This document shows, piece by piece, positions 11,132-20,062 of a stretch of DNA of 64,000 bases. The notes beneath the pieces are model-generated. The model was given only the letters and a program-made list of their open reading frames with translations. It was not told the origin of the DNA and did not search any database. The DNA is from Devosia sp. A8/3-2. GTDB taxonomy: Bacteria; Pseudomonadota; Alphaproteobacteria; Rhizobiales; Devosiaceae. The DNA lies in NCBI GenBank assembly GCA_025452255.1, contig CP104974.1, positions 2,272,156 to 2,336,155 of the forward strand, given 5' to 3'. Made by a program: the position numbers and the translations under genes. Each line of letters opens with the position of its first letter. Position 1 is the stretch's first letter.

Positions 11132-11225
11132 CGCAATATCCAAAATATGAAGAGGACTCGGGGAAGCAAATCTACCATACGAGTTCGCTGCGATGCCGTC
11201 GACATGCTGGGGCCGGGCAAATGCG

Positions 11226-12156
11226 CTAAATTTCGGGGCCCTGCACCTCGGTGATATTGGTTTTGGGGCCGGGGCGGGCGCGGTATTCGGCGAAGCGGCC
11301 GGCAATGCGGGCGCGGGCGCCATCGAGGAACACATTGACCAGTCCGGACAGCACAACCACGGCGAGGCCCGCATAGGCGAGCAGATCGGGGTGCTCGGCG
11401 TAGAAATAAGCGCCTGTGCCGATGGCCCAGACGATCTGCACATATTGCACCGGGGCAACCTGGCTGGCCGGAGCATTGCGCGTGGCGGCAATGAGCAGGA
11501 TATGGCCCATGCCGATAAAGCTGCCGCTGGCGAGCAGCAGGGCAAATTGCTGCCAGTTCGGCATGATGAAGTTGGGCGCCATCAGGACGGTGTTGACCAC
11601 CAGCAGATAAAGCGCGGGCAGGGCGATCAGGCTGACGCGTTTTTCCTGCGCTCGCGACGATGCGCAGGACGGTGGTGGTGGTCGCGCCGAAAAAGGCACA
11701 GCCCAGGGCCGCCAAATGACCCAGTTCCAGCTCGCGAAAGCCGGGCCGCACCACGAGCATGACGCCGGCAAAGCCCGCCAGCAGCATGGTCCAGCGCATG
11801 GCATGGACGCGTTCCTTGAGCAGCAGCACCGACATTGCCGTGATGAAGAGCGGCATCATGAAGACCAGCGAATAGGTCTCGGCAAAGGGAATGGTAACGA
11901 AGGCGAAGGTGACCAGCGATGAGGACGCCACGCCGCTGAACGAGCGTAGATGCACGAGCGCGGGATGCTTGAGCTTGAAACTGTCGCGCCAGCGTTCGCC
12001 TTTGGGCTTGGCGAATATGGCCGGCACGAGCGAGAACAGGGCGATGAAAAAGCCGATCTCGAACACGCTGAGCGTCTGCCCGAAACCCTTGATGATCGCG
12101 TCGCCGCAGGCATAGATCGAATAGGCGGCAATCGCGTAAAGCACGCCGATCGGCAT
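11226..12156 (-). CDS. DMT-superfamily transporter, EamA type, copy 2 (frameshifted)
   Basis: The restored product is about 309 residues. It starts MPIGVLYAIAAYSIYACGDA and has the same two-repeat, ten-helix layout as the gene downstream of it. The frame breaks near 11655, in the stretch around residue 165. Before the break stands FFGATTTTVLRIV, after it EKRVSLIALPALYLL and a last helix VVVLSGLVNVFLDGARARIAG. The polar C-terminal tail is about 30 residues. The two genes are separated by about 95 bases and are probably a tandem duplication whose members diverged in substrate. Nothing around them names the transported compound. Confidence 0.85.
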
Positions 12157-12251
12157 GGCAAATCCAAAAAAATCGAGGACAGGCAGGAGTATGACCTTAA
12201 GGTCGCTCCATGCCTGCGTCGATGGGCATTGTGCTGTGCTGCCGTCGCCAA

Positions 12252-12986
12252 TCAGTCGTCGAACGAAATGTCGCCGCCGCTCGAGGAGTCGAAATCGGTC
12301 TGGGCGGGATTGCCCTGCACGTCGATATCGCCGCCGCTTGAGGCCTCGGCCTTGACGCTTTGGGTGGCATGCACGGCAATGTCCGCCCCGCTAGAGGCTC
12401 CGGCTGTAGCGGTAGCGCAGACCGAGTCGCCGGCATCGATTCCAGAGCCGCTTGAGGCCTCCGCTTCAATGGTATTGCAGGTGCCGGAGAGATCGATATT
12501 GGCGCCGCTGGAGGCGCCGGCGCGCAGTGCACCAAAGGCGGCGCCGGTTAGCTTGATATCGGCGCCGCTCGAGGCCTCCAGATCAAGCTGTTCGGATTTG
12601 AGGGCCGTGGCGCGCACATCGGCGCCGGAGCTGGCGGAAATGCCGGAGAGGGCAGGCAGGGTGATGTTGATGGTTACCGCATTGCCGCTGTTGAGCAGCA
12701 TGCCCACCAGCCCGCCGCTGATGATGAAATCGAGGAAATCCTGATCGATGCGGGCGGTGAGCACGCCGTCGGCGACCGAGAGTTCGAGGTTGCTGAGGGC
12801 GTCGGCGCTGCCTGATTCGGCGCGGACGGCGAAGCTATCGCCAATGGTCACGACGGCATCGAGCCCGGTGGCGATATCGATGCGGTCGAAATTGTTCAGC
12901 TCGAAATCGTGGCTCTCCGCCATGGCCGCGCCTCCGAACGTCAATCCAATCGCCGTGGCGAGTGCAAGTGTGGCAATGCTCCGCAT
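12252..12986 (-). CDS. Secreted head-GIN (DUF2807) domain protein
   Basis: A signal peptide (MRSIATLALATAIGLTFGGAAMA, cleavage after AMA) is followed by a DUF2807 domain starting FDRIDIATGLDAVVTIGD. From about mature residue 110 on, a motif like ASSGADI recurs roughly every 18-20 residues at least six times (SSGADVRATAL, SSGADIKLTG, SSGANIDLSG, SSGSGIDAGD, SSGADIAVH, SSGGDIDVQG). This is the regular turn pattern of a right-handed beta-helix. The protein should be periplasmic or surface-exposed; its function is unknown. An upstream in-frame ATG would add ten residues before the signal peptide. The frame is intact. Confidence 0.82.
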   Translation of the reverse strand: MRSIATLALATAIGLTFGGAAMAESHDFELNNFDRIDIATGLDAVVTIGDSFAVRAESGSADALSNLELSVADGVLTARIDQDFLDFIISGGLVGMLLNSGNAVTINITLPALSGISASSGADVRATALKSEQLDLEASSGADIKLTGAAFGALRAGASSGANIDLSGTCNTIEAEASSGSGIDAGDSVCATATAGASSGADIAVHATQSVKAEASSGGDIDVQGNPAQTDFDSSSGGDISFDD

Positions 12987-13101
12987 GGTCTTCGCTCCCT
13001 CGTTGATCGCCTGCATATGGTGGCTGGCGGCGGCCGCTCAAGAGATCGTGAAAATATAGTTGTGCGATGGTTGCAAGGCACATTGGTGTGCCCTATGGGC
13101 A

Positions 13102-13130
13102 AGCAAAGGGCCGGAGCAGGGCTCCGACCC
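13102..13130 (-). terminator. Probable terminator of the FadL-type gene
   Basis: On the minus strand GTCGGAGC and GCTCCGGC pair around CCT and are followed by a weak CCTTTGCTT tract, right after the stop of the outer membrane protein gene. Confidence 0.55.
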
Positions 13131-13138
13131 CCGGTGTC

Positions 13139-14262
13139 TTAGAACGAGGCCTTGGCGCTGAAGCTGAAGGCCAGAACGCTGCCCGTGTCCCGGGTTTCGC
13201 CCAGCGCATTGGTTCCCGACTCGATCATCGAATAGGACACGCCACCGGACAGTTCTGAAATTGTCGCTCGGCTTGTAGGCGGCGCCCGTGTTTACACCCC
13301 AGCGATCGGCCTGCGTGCCGTTGGCCGAGGTTCCGGCGCCATTTTGGCGCGAAGTGCCCTTGTCCCAAGTGAGGCCGGCGAGAAGTGTCAGGTCCTCGGT
13401 CAGTTGGTGGCCAACGCCGCCCGATACGGTCCAGCCGTCTTCGTAGTTGAGCACCGTGGTCAAGGTGGGCCCGGGCGTGGTGACGGTCAGTGCATCGACC
13501 ACCGACCAGTCCACCCATTTGATCCCGCCCAGCACCAGCCAGCCAGTGCAACCCCGCTCTGCGCCTTGACTTCAAATGTCTGGGGGGTGGTGACGCTCGC
13601 TGCCGCCGGCAGGGCGCCGGCAAATGTGCCGGAAAGATCGTAGTCGATGGGGGCGTTATAGATGGCACTGACGCGCAGGGCGATTTCGGGCACTTCATAG
13701 GCCGCGCCGATGCGCCAGCCAAAGCCGTTCCCATCCAGCTCGACCGGGAGCGTTCCCGTGGTCGGGCCGGGCAGCAGGGCCGGAACCGGGGCTTCATAAT
13801 TAAGGCTTTGCGCCGAGACGCCGCCGATAATGCTGAGGCTCCCCGGGCCGACGGCAAAACCATAGGAGCAGGTCAGGCCAAGATCGTTGGACCAGATACG
13901 TTCGCGGACCGATTGGCCCGTGGCCGCGGCATAAGGCAAGAGACGGTCTGTGCCCGAACCCCATGGATTTTGCGCTGAAACCGGGCAGGAGGCATTGTCG
14001 ATCAGATCTGCCTTGGCGGCGAAGTTGTAATAGGTGCGGTTAGACGATGTGGCGACCGTGCCCGGGCCGAGCGCGGCAAGACTGGTAATGTCATGGTCGA
14101 TGATGACACGCGTCACCGTGCCCTTGCCGACATAGGTGCCGGGATCGAACAGCAGGTCCCAGTTATAGCCATTGGCTTCCAGTCCCCCGCATGGGCTGCG
14201 CCCGAGCTCGAGGAGGCAATTAGTGCTGCCAGCGGAATGCTGCGAATGAGGCTGCGTAGCAT
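13139..14262 (-). CDS. OmpP1/FadL-family outer membrane protein (several frameshifts)
   Basis: The reconstructed protein starts with a signal peptide (MLRSLIRSIPLAALIA... ending AAHA) and then GGLEANGYNWDLLFDPGTYV, the hatch-domain start typical of FadL/OmpP1 proteins. Downstream strands include GGVSAQSLNYEAP, FGWRIGAAYEVPEIALRVSA, VDWSVVDAL, LTLLAGLTWDKGTS and a last strand ending SAKASF with the terminal Phe of outer membrane barrels. The family takes up hydrophobic compounds such as long-chain fatty acids. At least three indels split it: a missing G near 14197, one near 13540 and one near 13255. A conserved-looking palindrome lies upstream at 14333. Substrate is inferred from family only. 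Confidence 0.82.
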
Positions 14263-14332
14263 GTAGAATCCTCCCAGATTTAGAAAGCGGCATATTTCGC
14301 CGCCTCATCCGTCGGGCCGTTTGCCGGCCACG

Positions 14333-14348
14333 TTGACGTTAACGTCTA
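14333..14348. promoter_or_regulatory. Palindromic operator candidate upstream of the FadL-type gene
   Basis: TTGACGTTAACGTCTA contains a perfect 12-base palindrome GACGTTAACGTC. It lies 70 bases upstream of the FadL-type start. The pattern resembles, from memory, sites of LiuR-like MerR regulators of branched-chain and fatty acid breakdown in proteobacteria. The regulator itself is not in this window. Confidence 0.5.
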
Positions 14349-14453
14349 GTTGGTCTTGTTTGCGGCAGGCAGTCAACCGCCGCCGCTGCCGGATTAAGAC
14401 TAAAATGTGTCATTGGCGCAGGGCTGCAACACTGTTGCGCGAACGGCACAAAC

Positions 14454-14483
14454 AAAAGGCCGGAGCATTGCTCCGGCCTTTCC
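14454..14483 (-). terminator. Terminator of icd (symmetrical, may work both ways)
   Basis: AAAAGGCCGGAGC and GCTCCGGCCTTT form a near perfect hairpin with A and T tracts on its two sides, about 20 bases past the restored icd stop. Confidence 0.85.
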
Positions 14484-14504
14484 GCATCTGTCGGCCTGTA
14501 GCGT

Positions 14505-15715
14505 TTACGCCATGGCCTTTGCAGGTTCTGATCGATTGCGTCGAGGAAGCCCGGGGTGGACAGCCACGGCTGATCGGGGCCGACGAGCAGGGACAGGTCC
14601 TTGGTCATCTTGCCTTCTTCGATCGTGTCGACGGTGACTTTTTCCAGCGTCAGCGCAAACTTGGCCAGCGCCTCGTTGTCGTCGAGCTTGGCGCGATGGG
14701 CGAGGCCACGGGTCCGAGCGAAGATCGAGGCGGTGGAATTGGTCGAGGTTTCCTTGCCCTGCTGGTGCTGGCGGTAGTGGCGGGTCACCGTGCCATGGGC
14801 GGCTTCGGCTTCCACGATCTTGCCATCGGGCGTGGCCAGAACCGAGGTCATCAGGCCCAGCGAGCCGAAGCCCTGCGCCACGATGTCGGACTGCACGTCG
14901 CCGTCATAGTTCTTGCAAGCCCAGACGTAACCGCCGCTCCATTTGAGGGCCGAGGCGACCATGTCGTCGATCAGGCGGTGCTCGTACCAGATCTTCTTGG
15001 CTTCGAACTGTTCCTTGAACTCGGCCTCGTAGATCTCCTGGAAGATATCCTTGAAGCGGCCGTCATAGGCCTTGAGGATGGTGTTCTTGGTGGACAGATA
15101 CACGGGCACGCCGCGGGCGAGGCCGTAATTGAAGCTCGAATAGGCGAAATCGCGGATCGAGTCGTCCGGGTTGTACATGGCCATGGCAACGCCGGCGCCG
15201 GGAGCTCGGTAAACTTCGTGCTCGATGACCTTGCCGTCTTCGCCGGTGAACTTGATGGTCAGCGTGCCCTTGCCGGGGAACAGGAAATCGGTGGCGCGGT
15301 ACTGATCGCCAAAGGCATGGCGGCCAACGATGATCGGCTGGGTCCAGCCGGGGACCAGACGCGGCACGTTCTTGCAGATGATGGGCTCGCGGAAGATCAC
15401 GCCGCCCGGGATGTTGCGGATGGTGCCGTTGGGCGACTTCCACATTTTCTTGAGCTTGAATTCTTCGACGCGCTGCTCATCGGGGGTGATGGTGGCGCAT
15501 TTGATGCCGACGCCATGCTTCTGGATGGCATGGGCGGCATCGACCGTGATCTGGTCGTTGGTGGCGTCGCGACTCTCGACCGAGAGGTCATAATATTCGA
15601 TGGGCAGGTCGAGATAGGGATGGATGAGCTTGTCCTTGATCGCCTGCCAGATGATGCGGGTCATTTCATCGCCGTCGAGATCGACGACCGGGTTGGCGAC
15701 TTTGATCTTGCTCAT
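14505..15715 (-). CDS. icd: Isocitrate dehydrogenase [NADP+] (frameshift at the C-terminus)
   Basis: The protein of about 404 residues belongs to the dimeric, eukaryote-like IDH type of alphaproteobacteria: it starts [21 protein letters not shown], then [15 protein letters not shown], the substrate loop [10 protein letters not shown], and later [23 protein letters not shown] and [13 protein letters not shown]. It oxidises isocitrate to 2-oxoglutarate in the TCA cycle. Close to the end one A is missing from CAAAAGG, so the frame reads past the expected AMA end; the true stop is TAA at 14505-14507, followed by a strong terminator. Without the correction the frame would run on about 54 residues. 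Confidence 0.95.
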
Positions 15716-15932
15716 CGGCTGGGCTCCCTTTGCCTAATGCAATATGACCCGGTTTGGCCGGGCAGTTCATGGTGCGCCCCTATAGCATTGGCAGCTGGCA
15801 GCGCAAAGGCGCGTTATGGCAAGGGGGCATGCCGTTGCCATGTTGAGCAAGTTTTCGGCGCTTTCTGCGGCCAACACTTGTATGGCTTTGAGCCAGACCC
15901 GACATTGCGGTCATTCGCATAGGAGATAATTG

Positions 15933-17215
15933 ATGCTGAAACCCGATCCCGCCGACCCCATCGTGGTCACCGGTATGGGCGCCGTCAGCCCGATGGGCGT
16001 TGGTGTTACGACGCTGTGGACGCGATTGGTGGCTGGCGAGAGTGGGGTGGTCCGCAATGATCGCTTCGACACGACCGGCTTCACCTCGGGCATTGCGGGC
16101 TCGGTGCCCAGCAAGGCTGATGTGCCGCATGGTTTCGACCCCGCCGATTTCATCGACGGCAAGGAAATCAAGAAGATGGACCTGTTCATCCAGTATGGCA
16201 TCAGCGCCGCTGCCGAAGCACTGGACCGAGCCGGCTGGCATCCGACTTCGCCCGAAGATCAGGCCGCGACCGCAACCATTATCGGTTCGGGCGTCGGCGG
16301 ATCGCCGGTGATGGCCAAGGCCGTCGAGATCATCCAGCAAAAGGGCCCGCGGCGGCTCTCGCCATTCACCGTGCCATCCTTCCTCGCCAATCTGGCGGCC
16401 GGCTGGATTTCGATTCTGCATGGCTTCAAGGGCCCGATTGGCGCACCGGTTACCGCTTGCGCTGCCTCGGCCCGAGCTATCGGCGATGGCATGCGCCTGA
16501 TCATGACGGGCGAGGCCGAAGTGGCCGTGGTTGGTGGCGCCGAAGGCTCGGTCGATCCCATCTCCATCGGCGGATTCGGGGCGTCCCGTGCGCTGACCTC
16601 CTCGCATAACGATGCGCCGCATCTGGCGTCGCGTCCCTTCGACAAGGGGCATGACGGCTTCGTGCTGGCCGAGGGCGCTGCCGTGCTGGTCATCGAAAAG
16701 CTCAGCCATGCCAAGGCGCGCGGCGCGACACCGCTGGCGATTCTGGCGGGTTACGGCACGTCCGCCGACGCTTATCACCTGACGGCGGGTTCTGCCTGAC
16801 GGCGCTGGCGCCCGTGTCGCCATGCGCAATTCGCTCAAGATGGCCGGCCTCGGAGCCGAGCCAGATCGGCTACGTCAATGCGCATGCCACCTCCACCCGT
16901 GTGGGCGACAATGCCGAGATCGCCGGGATCACGGCGGTGTTCCCGGGCCGCGGCAAGGACCTTGCCGTGTCCTCGACCAAGTCGGCCACCGGGCACATGC
17001 TGGGTGCGGCCGGAGCGATCGAGGCGATCATATCGGTTCAGGCGCTGCGCACCGGCATCCTGCCGCCCACGATCAATCTCGATGATCCCGAAGAGGCCGC
17101 CGACATTTTCGACCTCGTGCCCAAGGTCGCCAAACCCAAGGCGGTGGATTACGCGCTGTCCAATTCCTTCGGCTTTGGCGGCGTCAATGCCAGCCCGGTG
17201 TTTGGCCGTATCTAA
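15933..17215 (+). CDS. fabF: Beta-ketoacyl-ACP synthase II-type enzyme (two frameshifts)
   Basis: The restored protein of about 426 residues is a KAS II: VVTGMGAVSPMGVG at the start, the active-site Cys in VTACAASARAIGDGM, the catalytic His residues in YVNAHATST and TKSATGHMLGAAG, and a C-terminal NSFGFGGVNAS. It condenses malonyl-ACP with acyl-ACP in fatty acid synthesis. The ATG at 15933 follows AGGAGATAATTG. An inserted T near 16788 (after HLTAG) and an inserted G near 16854 (GLE-PSQIG) break the frame. It stands alone, not with an acpP or fabG gene, so it may be a second KAS for special acyl chains; this last point is inference. Confidence 0.9.
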
Positions 17216-17658
17216 CGAGTTGCGTCTCGCTCCCGATAAGTCTGGTGCACGGGTAGATGATCTGCCACCGAGTCCCGGGCCTGTTGGGATCGGGCGAAAA
17301 TGAGCTGGGTGGGATCAAACCATTGGTTCTGCCCGGCAAAAAAGCCGACCGGAATCATGTGCAAATCCGGCGCCCGCGAGGATTGCCCGTAAAGCGGCGT
17401 GCCGCAGGTCGGGCAGAAATGCCGGGTGAAGATCGCACCTGAATCGGCGGGCCGCGCGAAATTTGCCGTGGTCCCGTTGACGGTAACCGCCTCGGCGGGC
17501 GCCAGCGCCACGGTGGAATGGCCGGTGCCGGTGGCGCGCTGGCAATCCGGGCACGAACAGACCAGCATCGACAGCACGCGGCCGCGCAGCGTCATTTCCA
17601 CGGCGCCGCAGGCGCAGGCGGCTGTCACATCCACCATGAGGCGATCGGGCTTGCTCAT
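17212..17658 (-). CDS. GFA-family (CENP-V fold) zinc protein
   Basis: The protein of about 148 residues has the cysteine pattern of the glutathione-dependent formaldehyde-activating fold: ACACGAVEM, VCSCPDCQRATG and FCPTCGTPLYG, giving two zinc sites. Family members were named for formaldehyde-glutathione addition, but most have unknown substrates. The start is placed at ATG 17658 (MSKPDRLMVDV), because the 33 residues upstream have no family counterpart; a later ATG at MVDV is possible. Its stop overlaps the end of the convergent fabF gene by four bases. It diverges from the GNAT gene at 17760. Confidence 0.82.
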   Translation of the reverse strand: MSKPDRLMVDVTAACACGAVEMTLRGRVLSMLVCSCPDCQRATGTGHSTVALAPAEAVTVNGTTANFARPADSGAIFTRHFCPTCGTPLYGQSSRAPDLHMIPVGFFAGQNQWFDPTQLIFARSQQARDSVADHLPVHQTYRERDATR

Positions 17659-17759
17659 GCCGCAGAAGCTGGCATGGCCCGCCCCTTGCGGCAAGGCGTG
17701 GCCCTTGCCTTTGTGAACGAGCGTGGCAAGAGTGCGCGCCAAAGCTGGAGGACGCAAAC

Positions 17760-18335
17760 TTGCACCCGGACTATCCGCTTGAAACGGCGAGGCTGCTGCT
17801 TCGTCCCTTCACGCGCGGCGATGTGGATGCCGTGTTTGACTATCGCCGGCGCGAGGATGTCGCGCGTTATTTGTTCGACGTGCCGCTGAGCCGGGAGGAA
17901 TGCGCGCTGGCCGTGCAGCAGCGCATCGGGCAGGTGGCGCTGGAGGTCGACGAGGACAAGATCATTCTGGGTGTGGAACTGGCCGGCGAGGGCACTTTGA
18001 TCGGCGAGGTCTCGCTGATCCTGCGCAATCTCGATGCGCGGCAGAGCGAAATTGGTTGGATCTTCCATCCCGATTATCAGGGGCATGGCTACGCGACCGA
18101 GGCGGCGGTGGCTTTACTGGACTTGGCTTTCAAGGACGGTGAGATTCACCGGGTCATGGCGCGTTGTGATGCTCGGAACGCCGCATCGGCCAAGCTGATG
18201 GAGCGTTTGGGCATGCGCCGTGAAGCACATTTCCACGAGCATGCCCTGTTCAAAGGGGAGTGGGACGAGGAATTTATCTATGCCATTCTGGAGACGGAAT
18301 GGCCGGAAAAGCGCCGCATGTTCTTCGCTTCTTGA
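17760..18335 (+). CDS. GNAT N-acetyltransferase, RimJ/RimL type, tandem copy 1
   Basis: A 191-residue GNAT of the RimJ/RimL/YdaF branch. It begins YPLETARLLLRPFTRGDVDAV, has the acetyl-CoA loop region IGWIFHPDYQGHGYATEA, and motif B HRVMARCDARNAASAKLMERLGM. The C-terminus reads RREAHFHEHALFKGEWDEE. The start is TTG at 17760 with GGAGGAC upstream at good spacing. The next gene on this strand has the same architecture and a closely similar C-terminus, so they are tandem paralogs. Substrates could be ribosomal protein N-termini, antibiotics or small amines; nothing here decides. Confidence 0.85.
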   Translation: MHPDYPLETARLLLRPFTRGDVDAVFDYRRREDVARYLFDVPLSREECALAVQQRIGQVALEVDEDKIILGVELAGEGTLIGEVSLILRNLDARQSEIGWIFHPDYQGHGYATEAAVALLDLAFKDGEIHRVMARCDARNAASAKLMERLGMRREAHFHEHALFKGEWDEEFIYAILETEWPEKRRMFFAS

Positions 18336-18336
18336 A

Positions 18337-18479
18337 TCAATTGTGCTGCCCTAATGCCTTGATATAGAGCGATTTATTGGCGTGGCGCTGCCGTGCGCCG
18401 TCCGCTCGTTGTGCTGCTCCGCCACTGCCGGGCCGCCCGTTTCGGCGGGGTAGAATATTTCTCCGCTCGGCAGGAACAT
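18337..18479 (-). CDS. Candidate small protein of about 45 residues
   Basis: A short reading frame on the minus strand starts at ATG 18479, with GAGGAGAG about eight bases upstream. It reads MFLPSGEIFYPAETGG, then AVAEQHNERTA. In the given frame it ends at 18351. If one base is corrected near 18385, the other frame continues RQRHANKSLYIKALGQHN and stops at 18337, just after the convergent GNAT gene. The good Shine-Dalgarno site and compact fit between two GNAT genes are the only support. The sequence is not one I recognise. Confidence 0.35.
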
Positions 18480-18534
18480 CTCCGACTCTCCTCGCGTTGA
18501 GAATTCGCAATGCCTAGCGGGAGGGAGCGCAATC

Positions 18535-19217
18535 ATGTCGTCACTGAGTCTGCCCATCGAAATCGAGCGGTTGGTCCTTCGTACCTTTGAACGAGGGGAT
18601 CTGGAGGCGCTCAACGCCTATTTGTCGCTGCCTTCGGCACAGCGCTATGCGGTCAGCAGGGCGCGGGACAAGAACGAGGTGGCCGAGGCGCTCAATGTGA
18701 TGCGCAGTCATGTCAGCCTGCAACGGCCGGGCGATACGCTGACCCCGGCTATGGTGCGCAAGGGCGACAAGCAGTTGATCGGGCATGTGTCGCTGCATTG
18801 GTCGGATGCGACGGCGGGGCAGGGCGAAGTGCGTTTCGTGATCAATCCGAACTATTCGGGGCAGGGCTTTGCCCGCGAGGCGCTGGGCGCTTTGTTCGAT
18901 CTGGCCTTTGACCATTTCCGCATTCATCGGGTCTTTGCGGCTGCGATGGCCGCAATCACCATTCCATCAAGCTGATGCAGAATATGGGCATGCGGCTGGA
19001 GGCCCATTACCGCGAACATGCGCTGTTCCGGGGTGAGTGGGACGAGGAATTGCATTTTGCCATGCTGGATCGCGAATGGAACCGGCCAAGCAAAGTGCGG
19101 AATTGCCGCAACGGCATCGCGTCGCCTGATTTGCATCGGGCCCGGCAAATGGGCTATGTGCGCCTGACTTCACGGATTGGGCGCCATGGCCGGTACGGAT
19201 TCTTCGAAACAACCTAG
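18535..19217 (+). CDS. GNAT N-acetyltransferase, tandem copy 2 (frameshifted)
   Basis: A GNAT protein starting MSSLSLPIEIERLVLRTFERGD. The acetyl-CoA region is VRFVINPNYSGQGFAREAL. A missing base near 18940 breaks the frame inside motif B (HRVFA, then RNHHSIKLMQNMGM in the other frame). The end RLEAHYREHALFRGEWDEEL closely matches the preceding GNAT gene. In the second frame the stop lies at 19217, 32 bases inside trmJ; a further indel near 19085 would instead end the protein at 19129, which fits trmJ better. GGAGGGAGC precedes the ATG. Confidence 0.8.
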
Positions 19218-19987
19218 TCTTGCGCCAACCCCGGCAATCATCCTGTGCAGAACCGCAGCTGGGTGAGAATATTGGCACGGCAGCGCGCCATGGCCAATTT
19301 CGGCCTGTGGGACTTGCGCTGGTGCGGCCGCGCGATGGCTGGCCCAATGAAAAGGCCATCAATGCCGCCTCCCGCGCCGATCATGTGATCGAAAGGGTCC
19401 GGGTGTTCGAGACGCTCGAAGAAGCGATTTCTGACCTCACGCTGGTCTATGCGACCACGGCGCGTTCGCGCGATATGCAGAAGATGGTGTTGGGGCCGGA
19501 AGAGGCGGCGACCAATCTGGCCGCCCAGATCGGCGCAGGCCGGCCGGCCGGGCTGTTGTTCGGCCGCGAGCGCTGGGGCCTGCTCAATGAGGAAGTGGCG
19601 CTGGCCGATGCCATCGTCACCCTGCCGGTGGAGCCGGCTTTTGCCTCGCTCAATATCGCGCAAGCCGTGCTGTTGCTGTCCTATGAATGGCGCCGGCACA
19701 GCGAAGCGGGAACGGCCTTGCCGTTCTCCGATGCTTTGGCAGAAGTTGCGCCGCGCGAAGAGCTTGTGGGGCTTTTCGGACACCTTGAATCCACGCTGGA
19801 CGGGTCCGGTTTCTTCACCGCGCCGGACAAGCGGCCGACCGTGGTCAACAATCTGCGCACTATGCTGGAGCGCGGAAAATTCACCAGCCAGGAAATCCGC
19901 ACCCTGCGCGGGGTGATTTCCTCGATCGACCGGCGGCATCAGCGGCCAAACCCCAATCGGCAGAAGCCGGGTGGCAACACGGACTGA
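19186..19987 (+). CDS. trmJ: tRNA (cytidine/uridine-2'-O-)methyltransferase TrmJ type (several frameshifts)
   Basis: The product belongs to the SPOUT family of TrmJ, which methylates the ribose of position 32 in tRNAs. It starts MAGTDSSKQPSLAP, and its first conserved block (ILVQNPQLGENIGTAARAM in restored form) is broken by at least three missing bases between 19245 and 19320. The rest is intact: RPRDGWPNEKA, LLFGRERWGLLNEE for SAM-knot binding, PAFASLNIAQAVLLLSYEW, and a C-terminal helical part. The length of about 268 residues fits. The gene follows two GNAT genes on the same strand. Confidence 0.87.
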
Positions 19988-20062
19988 TAAAGCAGTGGCG
20001 CGAACGGAATTTGCCCGTTCCGCCTTTGACTGCGACAGTTTGTCATGCGATCTGCTTGCCCC

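Noticed and set aside
14321..15922. A 533-residue open frame on the plus strand opposite icd
   Set aside because: Antisense shadow of isocitrate dehydrogenase, with no recognisable domain.
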